The notes under the pieces: model-generated
Told to the model about the DNA's origin: nothing
What the model saw: only the letters and a program-made list of their open reading frames with translations
Databases searched by the model: none
Made by a program: the position numbers and the translations under genes
Shown: positions 24,828 to 33,461 of the stretch, one piece after another
Numbering within the stretch: position 1 is the stretch's first letter
How the letters are laid out: each line of letters starts with the position of its first letter
Assembly (NCBI GenBank): GCA_937929945.1
Contig: CALFUK010000146.1
Span: forward strand, 1 to 46,161
Source: an uncultured Saprospiraceae bacterium
GTDB taxonomy: Bacteria > Bacteroidota > Bacteroidia > Chitinophagales > Saprospiraceae
DNA length: 46,161 nucleotides
Reading direction: 5' to 3'

Positions 24828-25712
24828 ATGAAAAATAAGTTTAGAGGGACGGGAGTGGCCTTGGTGACACCCTTTCATGATAATTTTGAAATTGACTTTG
24901 AGGCCTATACTAAGATTATAGATTACGTCACCGAGTCAGGTGTGGATTACTTGGTGCCTTTAGGCTCTACTGGAGAGACTGCCACCCTTAATGAGGCGGA
25001 GGCGAGGTCTTTACTGGATCTGGTCATCAAGCATAATGCGGGCCGTAAGCCCATAGTCGCTGGTAATTTTGGAGGTAATAACACGCTCGAATTAGTCAAT
25101 AAAATCAAGTCATACGATTTCACTGGAATAGATGCGATACTCAGCTCGAGTCCAGGCTATGTGAAGCCATCACAAGAGGGCATCTATGCTCACTATATGG
25201 CGATGGCAGAGGCGTCACCCGTACCCATCATCATCTACAATGTGCCAGGCAGAACTAAGTCAAATATCGAATGGTACACCACGATCCGCTTAGCGGAGGC
25301 AAGTGACACCTTTATTGGGATAAAAGAGGCGACAGGAGACTTGATCCAAGCCACCAGAATCATTAAAAACAAACCGGACAGCTTCTTTGTCACCTCGGGT
25401 GATGATGAAGTCGCGCTGCCTATGGTAGCTGCTGGCGGTGATGGTGTCATATCTGTTATTGCGAATGCTTATCCCAAAGAATTTTCTGGGATGATCAATG
25501 CAGCTTTGGAACAAGACTACGTCAAAGCCAGGGAGTTGAATTTCAATACCTACGACTTGCACAAATGGCTATATATCGAAGGTAATCCAGTGGGGATTAA
25601 GTCCTCTATGAAGATTAAGGGGCTGTGCAACAATCAGGTGCGGCTACCGCTACATCGGATGTCCGAGAGTAATTTCGCAAAGCTTCAGGCCTGTATGCAA
25701 GATATCAAATAG
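24828..25712 (+). CDS. dapA: 4-hydroxy-tetrahydrodipicolinate synthase
   Basis: DapA condenses pyruvate with aspartate semialdehyde, the first committed step of lysine and diaminopimelate synthesis. The 294-residue TIM barrel has GSTGET (46-51) with Thr48, the catalytic Tyr137 in IIIYNVPGRT and the Schiff-base Lys166 in GIKEATGD. The substrate Arg lies in the GRT motif, and GDDEVALP and the C-terminal VRLPL follow. Length and residues are normal. It lies 84 bp after accA on the same strand. Confidence 0.95.
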   Translation: MKNKFRGTGVALVTPFHDNFEIDFEAYTKIIDYVTESGVDYLVPLGSTGETATLNEAEARSLLDLVIKHNAGRKPIVAGNFGGNNTLELVNKIKSYDFTGIDAILSSSPGYVKPSQEGIYAHYMAMAEASPVPIIIYNVPGRTKSNIEWYTTIRLAEASDTFIGIKEATGDLIQATRIIKNKPDSFFVTSGDDEVALPMVAAGGDGVISVIANAYPKEFSGMINAALEQDYVKARELNFNTYDLHKWLYIEGNPVGIKSSMKIKGLCNNQVRLPLHRMSESNFAKLQACMQDIK

Positions 25713-25733
25713 AGTAATGTTGCAGGAATAAGC

Positions 25734-26927
25734 TTAGATACCTTTGATCCGCTTCCATAGGTCTTTAAAGATCTGACTGCGCTTTTCTGCTGGTGGCCTC
25801 ACTTGCTCATCTGTGATCTGATAATAGCCATCAGCGTCTTTTTTCACCCCGAATTTGAAGATGAAGCTTTCCTCATTTGTAGAATTGACGTCATAAGTGC
25901 CATAGCGCATGTCATTAATCTGCAGGCTGCCATCACTGCGCCTCATGACACCGTAATAATTATTGGAGAACCAAGCCAGGGTATTAACGGTGGGGTCGTC
26001 TTTTTGGGCAGAAAGTAGCTCCCAGTTTTTAGGGAGCTTTTGTAGGATCACTTTTTTTTCTGCGTCGAAGAAAGAGTATAGGCCAAAGACATGCTCCGTC
26101 TCCGTCTCAGCAAGGCAAAACCACAGCACATTATTCAGAATCGAGGGACTGGTCATGTAGCGCTGGTAGTCTATTTGTTCTGACTTAAGGCTCTCGACGA
26201 AGATCTGATTGACGCGACTTTTATTCCAGATCGTGAGAGCCATGTAGAGGCTACTGATGAGGATGGCAGACCAGATGATGGTCCTTCTTTTGTGATTCTC
26301 TTTGCGATAAAATGAGATTGTAAATAGACCTATGATCAACGGTATGGTATACAGTGGATCAGCGACGGAGATATTATTGAATCCCACTCTGTATGAACTA
26401 AAGGGCTGGAAGAGCTGCGTACCGTAGGTGGTGAAGGAGTCCAAGATCGGATGGGTGAAGATGGTCCAGAAGAAAAGTGTCTGCCAGTCTCTAAGGGTCG
26501 TATCCATACTTGGGAGCGGCCGGTCCCGGTATTTGCGATAGCATGAGAACAGCAGCACTGACAATAAGACCACAGCGCCCATTCGGATGAGTATCTGGTC
26601 AGCCAAAACCAAGATGGATATCGCGATGAGGGCAAATAATGCCGACCATGAGATGCCGGCAATCAGATTGTGATGCTTAGACTCATAGACCTGGTGGACG
26701 ATCCATCCGAAGAAGAGTGCACCAAGCACCGCAAAAAGGATAGAGTGAGTGATCCCTCGATGAAAGGCTAAGGCTTGAAGTTCTGACATGAAAGGATTAG
26801 CTAAGACATCCAGATCTGGAATGGTCCCACCCACAGCACCCCATAGGATGGCTTTGTTGCCGATCTTTTTGCCCAGCGTCACTTCGGCAACAGCTGCACC
26901 AAGGGCAATCTGAGTCAATGAATCCAT
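25734..26927 (-). CDS. YdjM-type metal-dependent hydrolase, membrane protein
   Basis: The 397-residue protein starts MDSLTQIALGAAVAEVTLG, the classic opening of YdjM/PF04307 proteins. It then has GTIPDLDVL and the HRGITHS motif with the conserved His and Asp residues of this putative metal-binding family. A later HPILDSFTTYG also matches. Several membrane helices follow (about residues 60-130 and 200-240), and a soluble C-terminal domain of ~150 residues extends past the usual family length. Biochemical role unknown. It converges on dapA and lies 17 bp after rnc on the same strand. Confidence 0.88.
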   Translation of the reverse strand: MDSLTQIALGAAVAEVTLGKKIGNKAILWGAVGGTIPDLDVLANPFMSELQALAFHRGITHSILFAVLGALFFGWIVHQVYESKHHNLIAGISWSALFALIAISILVLADQILIRMGAVVLLSVLLFSCYRKYRDRPLPSMDTTLRDWQTLFFWTIFTHPILDSFTTYGTQLFQPFSSYRVGFNNISVADPLYTIPLIIGLFTISFYRKENHKRRTIIWSAILISSLYMALTIWNKSRVNQIFVESLKSEQIDYQRYMTSPSILNNVLWFCLAETETEHVFGLYSFFDAEKKVILQKLPKNWELLSAQKDDPTVNTLAWFSNNYYGVMRRSDGSLQINDMRYGTYDVNSTNEESFIFKFGVKKDADGYYQITDEQVRPPAEKRSQIFKDLWKRIKGI

Positions 26928-26944
26928 ATATAATTGTAGTTTAT

Positions 26945-27658
26945 TTAGACCTTAAGGTCTGTCAGAGCCATCCGAGAGGCAGCTTGCTCTGCTGATTTCT
27001 TATTGAAGTCATCACCGTAGGCCACTTCATCACCATTAAGGACGATAGCCACTTTGAAGCGATCTCTTTTTTCGTGCTTGTACTTATTAATCAGGCGAAA
27101 GTCTATGTTGTGGCCATGTTTTTGGCAGTATTCCAGCAGCATCGATTTGAAGTTATCGTCCACCGTTTCCAGTTCGTGGATATCGATGTATTGACGGAGT
27201 ATCTTATTGATAACGTACTTCTTAGTGTATTTGTATCCGGACTCTAGGTATATAGCTCCGATGAGGGCCTCTAGAGCATTGCCCATCATGGCCTTACTGA
27301 GTTTACCCTGAGAGTAGGTGGTCAGCACCAGATCCAGGCCCATCTTTTCAGCTAGGGCATTGAGTGATTTCCGTTTCACGATCTTAGACCGCATCTTGGT
27401 GAGGAAGCCTTCGTCTTGATTGGGGTATTTTTTAAAAAGATACTCTGCTACGATGGTGCTGAGGACTGAGTCTCCCAAGTATTCGAGGCGCTCATTATTG
27501 TAGTGCTCGATGATCTCACTTGAATTCTTCATTGACTTATGGTAAAAAGCCAGTTTGAACAGATTCAGCCGACGAGGTATAAAGCCCAAAATGCGTCGCA
27601 AGTTTCTGGCTAATACTTTGTCAGGAGACAGATAATAATTATATAGTTGAATGATCAA
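26945..27658 (-). CDS. rnc: Ribonuclease III
   Basis: RNase III cuts double-stranded RNA, including rRNA precursors. The 237-residue protein has the signature NERLEYLGDSVL with its acidic catalytic residues and the second catalytic block GNALEALIGAIYLESG. The C-terminal double-stranded RNA binding domain is HGHNIDFRLINKYKHEK...KKSAEQAASRMALTDL. It starts 3 bp after fabF on the same strand, the conserved acpP-fabF-rnc order of Bacteroidota. Confidence 0.95.
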   Translation of the reverse strand: MIIQLYNYYLSPDKVLARNLRRILGFIPRRLNLFKLAFYHKSMKNSSEIIEHYNNERLEYLGDSVLSTIVAEYLFKKYPNQDEGFLTKMRSKIVKRKSLNALAEKMGLDLVLTTYSQGKLSKAMMGNALEALIGAIYLESGYKYTKKYVINKILRQYIDIHELETVDDNFKSMLLEYCQKHGHNIDFRLINKYKHEKRDRFKVAIVLNGDEVAYGDDFNKKSAEQAASRMALTDLKV

Positions 27659-27660
27659 GC

Positions 27661-28908
27661 TTAATCAATAAATGACTTAAATATGACGGACGAATTATGT
27701 CCTCCGAACCCAAAGGTATTACTGAGTACAGCATTGACTTTGCGTTCTTGAGCTTGGTTAAACGTAAAGTTAAGCTTTTGGTCCAGATCAGGATCATCTG
27801 TGAAGTGATTTATTGTCGGAGGGATCAAATTTTGTTCCAGTGCGAAGAGTGATGCCAGGGCCTCCACACCGCCTGCAGCACCTAATAAGTGACCCGTCAT
27901 CGACTTAGTCGCACTGATGTTTAGCTTGTACGCATGATCTCCGAATACCTTTTGGATAGCCTTAGCTTCTGCGACATCGCCCAGTGGTGTCGATGTACCG
28001 TGGACATTGATGTAGTCTATATCGGTGGTATTCATCTTAGCGTCTTTCAGCGCTTTCTTCATCACATTACTCGCTCCGAGCCCATCTGGGTGAGGTGCTG
28101 TGATGTGGTATGCGTCTGCCGTACAGGCCGTACCTGCTATTTCTGCATAGATTTTAGCGCCTCTGCTTTTCGCGTGCTCTAAGTCTTCTATGATCAGGGT
28201 CGCCGCTCCCTCTCCCAGCACGAATCCATCTCTGTCCTTATCAAAGGGCCTGGAAGCAGTCGCAGGATCGTCATTTCTCTGAGACATGGCCTTGATGGCT
28301 GCGAATCCACCGATACCGACCTTAGTACAGCTGGCCTCTGATCCTCCAGTGACCATGACCTTAGCTTTGCCCAGTCTGATAGTATCGAATGCAGAGGCAA
28401 TCGCATTATTAGAAGATGCGCAGGCAGAAACCGTAGCGTAATTAGGTCCTCTGAATCCATACCTGATGGAGATATGACCAGCAGCTATATCGACGATCAG
28501 CTTGGGTATGAAGAAAGGGCTGAATCGAGGAGGGCTGGGATTGATAGCATTATAGCCTATCTCTTCCTGCATCGTCTCGAGACCACCGATGCCACTGCCC
28601 CAGACTACGCCGACTTCATCGGGATCTACCTTCTCTAGGTCGAGGCCGCTGTCTTTCAGGCCTTCGTCACAGCTGATTAGCGCGAACTGTGTGAATGGAT
28701 CCAAGCGCCGAATTTCTTTTCGGTCCAAATAGTCTAGTGCTTTAAAATTCTTCAGCTCACAGGCAAAGTGGGTTCTGAATTCGGAAGCGTCAAACTTAGT
28801 AATGGTAGCAGCACCGCTTACCCCGTCAAAAAGGTTCTTCTTGTACTCTGCTATGTTATTTCCTATAGGTGTAAGGCATCCAAGGCCTGTCACAACAACT
28901 CTATTCAT
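27661..28908 (-). CDS. fabF: Beta-ketoacyl-ACP synthase II
   Basis: FabF elongates acyl-ACP with malonyl-ACP in fatty acid synthesis. The 415-residue thiolase-fold enzyme has the active-site Cys in TVSACASSNN, the first His in NVHGTSTPLGD and the second in SMTGHLLGAAG. It also has VVWGSGIGG and the C-terminal NTFGFGGHN. It begins 275 bp after acpP, with a terminator-like hairpin between them, and is followed by rnc after 3 bp. Confidence 0.97.
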   Translation of the reverse strand: MNRVVVTGLGCLTPIGNNIAEYKKNLFDGVSGAATITKFDASEFRTHFACELKNFKALDYLDRKEIRRLDPFTQFALISCDEGLKDSGLDLEKVDPDEVGVVWGSGIGGLETMQEEIGYNAINPSPPRFSPFFIPKLIVDIAAGHISIRYGFRGPNYATVSACASSNNAIASAFDTIRLGKAKVMVTGGSEASCTKVGIGGFAAIKAMSQRNDDPATASRPFDKDRDGFVLGEGAATLIIEDLEHAKSRGAKIYAEIAGTACTADAYHITAPHPDGLGASNVMKKALKDAKMNTTDIDYINVHGTSTPLGDVAEAKAIQKVFGDHAYKLNISATKSMTGHLLGAAGGVEALASLFALEQNLIPPTINHFTDDPDLDQKLNFTFNQAQERKVNAVLSNTFGFGGHNSSVIFKSFID

Positions 28909-29118
28909 GCAATAAATCTAAGGAAAAGCGGATTCTAAACCATCTGATTGCGGCTATTTTAATGAGAATATTGCATATAGAATCAGCTCTTTTCGTGATA
29001 GCTTGGCTTGTACCGCCAGTAAAAGGCAGCAGAATGGCTGGGCTTAGTCTTGAGAATGAGGCGAATGGGGAAGTCGCTCGACTCATTAGTGCTAAGGGTG
29101 AAGATAAATGTCATAAAC

Positions 29119-29154
29119 TAAAAAATCCACATACGCTTTGCAGCCCATGTGGAT
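29119..29154 (-). terminator. Terminator between acpP and fabF
   Basis: On the minus strand ATCCACAT (29147-29154) pairs with ATGTGGAT (29125-29132), followed directly by a T-run (TTTTTT). It lies about 30 bases after the acpP stop codon and 210 bases before the fabF start. It would keep acpP mRNA short and abundant while part of the transcription reads on into fabF-rnc. Confidence 0.8.
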
Positions 29155-29183
29155 CATTTCATTTATTCTAAGTAGAAAATTAT

Positions 29184-29414
29184 CTATTTAGCTTCTAAAA
29201 ACTCTACAGCTTGCCCCACCGTTTGGATGGTTTCGGCTTTCTCATCAGGAATTGAAATATCGAATTCTTTTTCAAATTCCATAATCAACTCAACTGTATC
29301 GAGCGAGTCTGCGCCAAGATCATCAGTAAAGCTCGCCTCAGGCGTCACTTCTGATTCATCAACGCCAAGCTTGTCGACGATAATTTTTTTTACTTTTTCT
29401 GCAATTTCTGACAT
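29184..29414 (-). CDS. acpP: Acyl carrier protein
   Basis: This small acidic protein carries acyl chains on a 4'-phosphopantetheine arm during fatty acid synthesis. The start at 29414 ([10 protein letters not shown]) gives the usual length of about 76 residues; the longer frame from 29456 adds 14 unrelated residues. The modified serine lies in [11 protein letters not shown], and helix III is [20 protein letters not shown]. It precedes fabF and rnc on the same strand, and a terminator hairpin follows its stop codon. Confidence 0.97.
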   Translation of the reverse strand: MSEIAEKVKKIIVDKLGVDESEVTPEASFTDDLGADSLDTVELIMEFEKEFDISIPDEKAETIQTVGQAVEFLEAK

Positions 29415-29466
29415 AACTAATGTGCTTTTATAAGGCTGTAAAATAAAGGATAACATAATTCTAAAA

Positions 29467-29474
29467 CAAACATA
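29467..29474 (-). promoter_or_regulatory. Promoter -7 element of acpP
   Basis: On the minus strand TATGTTTG matches TAnnTTTG and lies 53 bases before the acpP ATG. No clear TTG -33 element is seen. Confidence 0.45.
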
Positions 29475-29640
29475 AGATGGATTATTTCGACCTTATTTTG
29501 CATATACTATACTATGCTAAAGGTCATCATGCCTGATTTTGTTCCCTGTAGGCTGACTTTATTACTGAGCCGACACACGATAATGAAAAGATAGAGCTAC
29601 ATTTACTCTCTTATTATTGTAAAAATGACACTTAGTTGAT

Positions 29641-31071
29641 ATGAAAATACGAGACAAACAACGGACTAAAATAGTAGCGACATTAGGCCCTGCATCTACC
29701 AGTGTAGAGATGCTAAAAAAGTTAATCAAAAACGGTACAGATATTTTCAGACTCAACTTTTCTCACGGAGATCACCAAATGCACGGGGAGACGATCAAGA
29801 AAATCGTGGCCATCAATGAAGAATTTGGTGTCAATGTAGGAATCTTAGCTGATCTTCAAGGACCCAAGCTCAGAATCGGTAAGATGGAAGAGGGTGTCAT
29901 GCTGAACAGTGGGGATGTCATCACCTTCACAAAAGAGCAGTGCGTCGGTAACAAGGAGAGAGCCTACATGAGTTATGAGTATTTTGCTCAGGATGTCAAG
30001 GTAGGAGAGAAAATACTAGTGGATGACGGAAAGTTAATCTTCGAGGTGCTTTCATCCGATGGTAAGTCAGAGGTCAAGCTTAAAACTCTTTTCGGAGGTA
30101 TACTATCTTCTAATAAAGGCGTCAACCTGCCTGATACCGCCATATCGCTTCCCGCGATGACGGAGAAAGATATAGCTGATTTAGAATACATCCTCACGCA
30201 GCCTGTACACTGGATCGCACTATCATTCGTGCGCACAGCTAAGGAAATCAAAGACCTTAAGGAAAAAATCAAGGCTGCTGGGCATATCGCTCAGGTCATA
30301 GCCAAAATAGAGAAGCCAGAAGCCATCGATAATATCAAATCCATCGTGAAAGCCACAGATGCCATCATGGTGGCGAGAGGTGATCTTGGAGTCGAGGTGC
30401 CGATCGAAAAGCTACCGATGATCCAGAAGAACATCATCAAGAGATGTATCCAGCAAGCGAAGCCTGTGATCGTCGCTACCCAGATGATGGATAGTATGAT
30501 CACTAACTATAATCCGACCAGAGCAGAGGTTACTGACGTCGCTAATGCGGTACTGGATGGAGCTGATGCAGTGATGCTCAGTGGGGAGACTTCTGTCGGA
30601 GTGCATCCCGAGAGAGTCGTAGAAGCGATGAATAATATCATCGCAGAGGCAGAGAAGGATTACTCCATCTTAGGTAAGAGACCTAAAATATCTAAAGATT
30701 CTGCGACCTTTCACTCTGATGTGATGTGTATTACAGCTGCCAAGATATCTGAAGAGGTAAAGGCGAAGGCTATCATATCTCTGACAGAGTCTGGCTACAC
30801 GGCATTCAAGATCTCTTCATACCGACCTGACTGTCCTATCTTCGTCTTCTCTTCTAATCGAGAGATGAATAAGTTGATGAATCTGATTTGGGGGGTACGG
30901 TCATTCCACTACGATAAATTCACCACCACGGATGATACCATCGAAGACCTGTATAAGATTCTGAAGGAGAAAGGCTTCGTGAAAGAGGGTGATGTCGTCA
31001 TCAATACGGGTAGTATGCCAATAAAGAGAAAATTCCGAACCAATATGGTCAAGTTGACCGTTGTAGAATAA
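29641..31071 (+). CDS. pyk: Pyruvate kinase
   Basis: This enzyme converts phosphoenolpyruvate and ADP to pyruvate and ATP at the end of glycolysis. The 476-residue protein carries TKIVATLGPAS, FRLNFSHG, AKIEKPEAIDN, the metal/phosphate region MVARGDLGVE and ATQMMDSM. The C-terminal allosteric domain follows (CITAAKISEEVKAKAIISLT). Length and motifs are standard. It is transcribed divergently from acpP, as is common in the phylum. Confidence 0.97.
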   Translation: MKIRDKQRTKIVATLGPASTSVEMLKKLIKNGTDIFRLNFSHGDHQMHGETIKKIVAINEEFGVNVGILADLQGPKLRIGKMEEGVMLNSGDVITFTKEQCVGNKERAYMSYEYFAQDVKVGEKILVDDGKLIFEVLSSDGKSEVKLKTLFGGILSSNKGVNLPDTAISLPAMTEKDIADLEYILTQPVHWIALSFVRTAKEIKDLKEKIKAAGHIAQVIAKIEKPEAIDNIKSIVKATDAIMVARGDLGVEVPIEKLPMIQKNIIKRCIQQAKPVIVATQMMDSMITNYNPTRAEVTDVANAVLDGADAVMLSGETSVGVHPERVVEAMNNIIAEAEKDYSILGKRPKISKDSATFHSDVMCITAAKISEEVKAKAIISLTESGYTAFKISSYRPDCPIFVFSSNREMNKLMNLIWGVRSFHYDKFTTTDDTIEDLYKILKEKGFVKEGDVVINTGSMPIKRKFRTNMVKLTVVE

Positions 31072-31137
31072 TAGCGTCTAATAGATAGATATTTGATACC
31101 TCGAAGTCTATCTGAGAGGTCTATTTATTAAGAAAAG

Positions 31138-31156
31138 TGTAAATCTTGAGTTTACA
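31138..31156. repeat. Palindrome upstream of the TPR gene
   Basis: TGTAAA and TTTACA pair perfectly across a 7-base centre. It lies 34 bases before the TPR protein start, where an operator could act. A single copy, so the function is a guess. Confidence 0.4.
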
Positions 31157-31189
31157 TACCTTAGCATTATCTATCACCGTTTGGAAGTT

Positions 31190-32686
31190 ATGAATCGATA
31201 CATGTCTCCTATCTTATGCGTCATGGCATTATGGTGCCTGTGCTTGCCGCTGGCTAGTGCTCAGCCAGGTCTCTACACAGAAGATGCCATCCAGGACCAA
31301 GACAAATTCTTAAAGGCCAAGAATCTGGTGCTACTCGGTAAGCTGGACAAAGCTGAGGAGTTATACCTGGGATTCGCTAAAAGCAATAAGAGAAATGATG
31401 TCGTGATGTACGAGCTGAGTCGACTCTATATGAATAAAAAGGATATAGAGAATGCCAATAAATACATCAAAAAGGCCATCCAGATCAATCCAGCGAATCA
31501 GTGGTACCATCGACTCCAAGCTAACTATGCTGAGAAAGAAGAACTATACGAAGCAGCAATGCTATCCTATGGCAAACTGATCGCTTTAGAACCGCAGAAT
31601 GTAGGATACCTGAATAAGCATGCGCAGCTGGCGACTAAAGCCTTGGACGAAGAGAGCGCCTTGTCCAGCTATCATAAGATAGAGACGATTATTGGTGTAT
31701 CAGAAGATATTTCTAGAAACAAATTTGAGATTTATAGTGCCGCTGGAGAAGAGAAAGCAGCTGTCGCTGAGCTCCAAAAGCTCGTCACTACCTTCCCTAA
31801 TTCTACCAGATACAGAAATAATATGGCCAGCTACCTGATTGAGATCGGGCAGGAGAAGGAGGCTATGGCTCAGTATCAGCAGGTCCTGAGTGTAGACCCT
31901 GAGGATCCGATTGCCTTGATCGCGGTCAGTGCTAAGCACGGGCCTGGGGACTCGGATACGAGCACGGGCTTAGCCTCAGCACTCAGTACGGTGATCGCTA
32001 ATCCAGATATCGTCATTGATCAGAAGATAGGCGAGTTACTGCCCATGGTGACTGACTTAGACCAGATGGTCCAGGAGCAACAAGCAGAAGTCATTCAGCT
32101 GGTCCGCCAGCTTGCAGATGTACATCCTAATGAGGCTAAGGCACACGCTATTCTGGGAGATGCCTTGATCGCCTCTGGTGATGAGCCATCTGCCATAGCC
32201 TCATATCAGAGGGCGGTAGAGCTGACTAAAAATGTATTCCCCATCTGGGAGCAGTTAATGTACGCTCAGGAAAATCAAAAGCAATACGATGCTCTCCTCG
32301 AGACAGCGGAAGAGGCGTTAGACTACTATCCTAATCAGCCACTGTGCTATTACTTCTTAGGCATAGCTACAGCCAGACAGATCGATCCGCAGATGTCTGA
32401 AGAAGATCTTTTTATGAGAGGCATCAAAATAGATGAGTCTATGCGAGCCAAGTCACAAGCCTACAGTAGTGCGATAGAGCACTTAGATGAAGCCTTGCTG
32501 ATGACTGGCAATAATCAAGTACTCCAATACCAGATCTTAAGGTCAATGGCCTTTATGTCTTATGACTATGAAGCAATGGAAAAGGCTGAAGCATATGCCA
32601 TGCAGGCCCTCGAAAAGCAAGGCGCTGTGAAGGACACTGCTTTGGAAAATCTCATTCAGTCCATCGAACAAGCAAATAAGAATTAG
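31190..32686 (+). CDS. Secreted tetratricopeptide repeat protein
   Basis: The ATG at 31190 starts a signal peptide (MNRYMSPILCVMALWCLCLPLASAQ). The remaining ~470 residues form a run of TPR helix pairs, for example KAEELYLGFAKSNK, NANKYIKKAIQINPANQWYH, EAAMLSYGKLIALEPQN, AMAQYQQVLSVDPEDP and AIASYQRAVEL. Such proteins act as periplasmic scaffolds. It is followed by the DUF4292 lipoprotein after one base and then by the EnvC-like gene. This TPR-DUF4292-M23 trio recurs in Bacteroidota and suggests a cell-wall or outer-membrane assembly role (inferred). Confidence 0.88.
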   Translation: MNRYMSPILCVMALWCLCLPLASAQPGLYTEDAIQDQDKFLKAKNLVLLGKLDKAEELYLGFAKSNKRNDVVMYELSRLYMNKKDIENANKYIKKAIQINPANQWYHRLQANYAEKEELYEAAMLSYGKLIALEPQNVGYLNKHAQLATKALDEESALSSYHKIETIIGVSEDISRNKFEIYSAAGEEKAAVAELQKLVTTFPNSTRYRNNMASYLIEIGQEKEAMAQYQQVLSVDPEDPIALIAVSAKHGPGDSDTSTGLASALSTVIANPDIVIDQKIGELLPMVTDLDQMVQEQQAEVIQLVRQLADVHPNEAKAHAILGDALIASGDEPSAIASYQRAVELTKNVFPIWEQLMYAQENQKQYDALLETAEEALDYYPNQPLCYYFLGIATARQIDPQMSEEDLFMRGIKIDESMRAKSQAYSSAIEHLDEALLMTGNNQVLQYQILRSMAFMSYDYEAMEKAEAYAMQALEKQGAVKDTALENLIQSIEQANKN

Positions 32687-32687
32687 T

Positions 32688-33461
32688 ATGAGACCCTTGC
32701 ACCATGCCATATACTTTTTACTTCTTTTAGGTTTGTCCTCTCTGATGTCCTGTAAATCATCCAAGAGAGCTGCAGACGGATTTAGAGAACGATCCACCAC
32801 TGATCTACTGAGAGCCGTAGAGAAGCACAATAATGATTTCGAATGGTTTTCTGGTAAGGCCAAGATCAATTTTGAAAGCTCGTATGAATCAGGTAGAGGA
32901 GTGGCTAATGTCAGAGTAAAAAAAGACAGTGTGATCTGGATGAATTTTAAGAAGTTTGGTTTGGAATTCGCCAGACTACAGATCACACCAGACTCGATCT
33001 ATGTGATGTACCGCTTCGAGAATTACTACGAGCGCGGGAGCATATCAGAATACAGCCGAGAGTATGGCATTGACTTAGAGTTTGATAAGGTCCAGAGCTT
33101 CTTAGTGGGTAACTGCCTGCTGCCCGAGCCACAGAATGCTCGAGTCACCAGGGTGGGAGATGCCTACGAGCTGATATCCAGCTCAGGGGGATATACAGTG
33201 CAGTATGAGATTAATCCAGTGACACTGACTGTGAATAAGCATAAGATCATCGACGAGCAGGGCAGGGAGGTAGTGATGAGTTTTGATGATTATAAAAGAG
33301 TCGGGTCTAAGCGGTATTATTCTCACACCAGAGAATATTTCGCACCTTTGGATGATAGTGATGTTGGCAGAGCCAAGATTAATATATCATCAGTAGAATT
33401 TAATGTTCCGAAATCAATACCATTTGACATACCAGATCATTATACGACATACGACAATTAG
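32688..33461 (+). CDS. DUF4292 lipoprotein (LolA/LolB-like fold expected)
   Basis: The 257-residue protein has a lipoprotein signal (HHAIYFLLLLGLSSLMSC) and a beta-rich body matching DUF4292. The body includes FEWFSGKAKINFES, VRVKKDSVIWMNFKK and GLEFARLQITPDSIYVMYR, then VSSVEFNVP-like strands near the end. This resembles outer-membrane lipoprotein-handling proteins, so it is probably an outer-membrane lipoprotein. It begins one base after the TPR gene, and its 3' end overlaps the EnvC-like gene by 59 bp. Confidence 0.85.
   Translation: MRPLHHAIYFLLLLGLSSLMSCKSSKRAADGFRERSTTDLLRAVEKHNNDFEWFSGKAKINFESSYESGRGVANVRVKKDSVIWMNFKKFGLEFARLQITPDSIYVMYRFENYYERGSISEYSREYGIDLEFDKVQSFLVGNCLLPEPQNARVTRVGDAYELISSSGGYTVQYEINPVTLTVNKHKIIDEQGREVVMSFDDYKRVGSKRYYSHTREYFAPLDDSDVGRAKINISSVEFNVPKSIPFDIPDHYTTYDN

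Noticed and set aside
28962-29171. Plus-strand 69-codon ORF between fabF and acpP
   Set aside because: It runs over the acpP terminator hairpin and shows no signal, motif or context.
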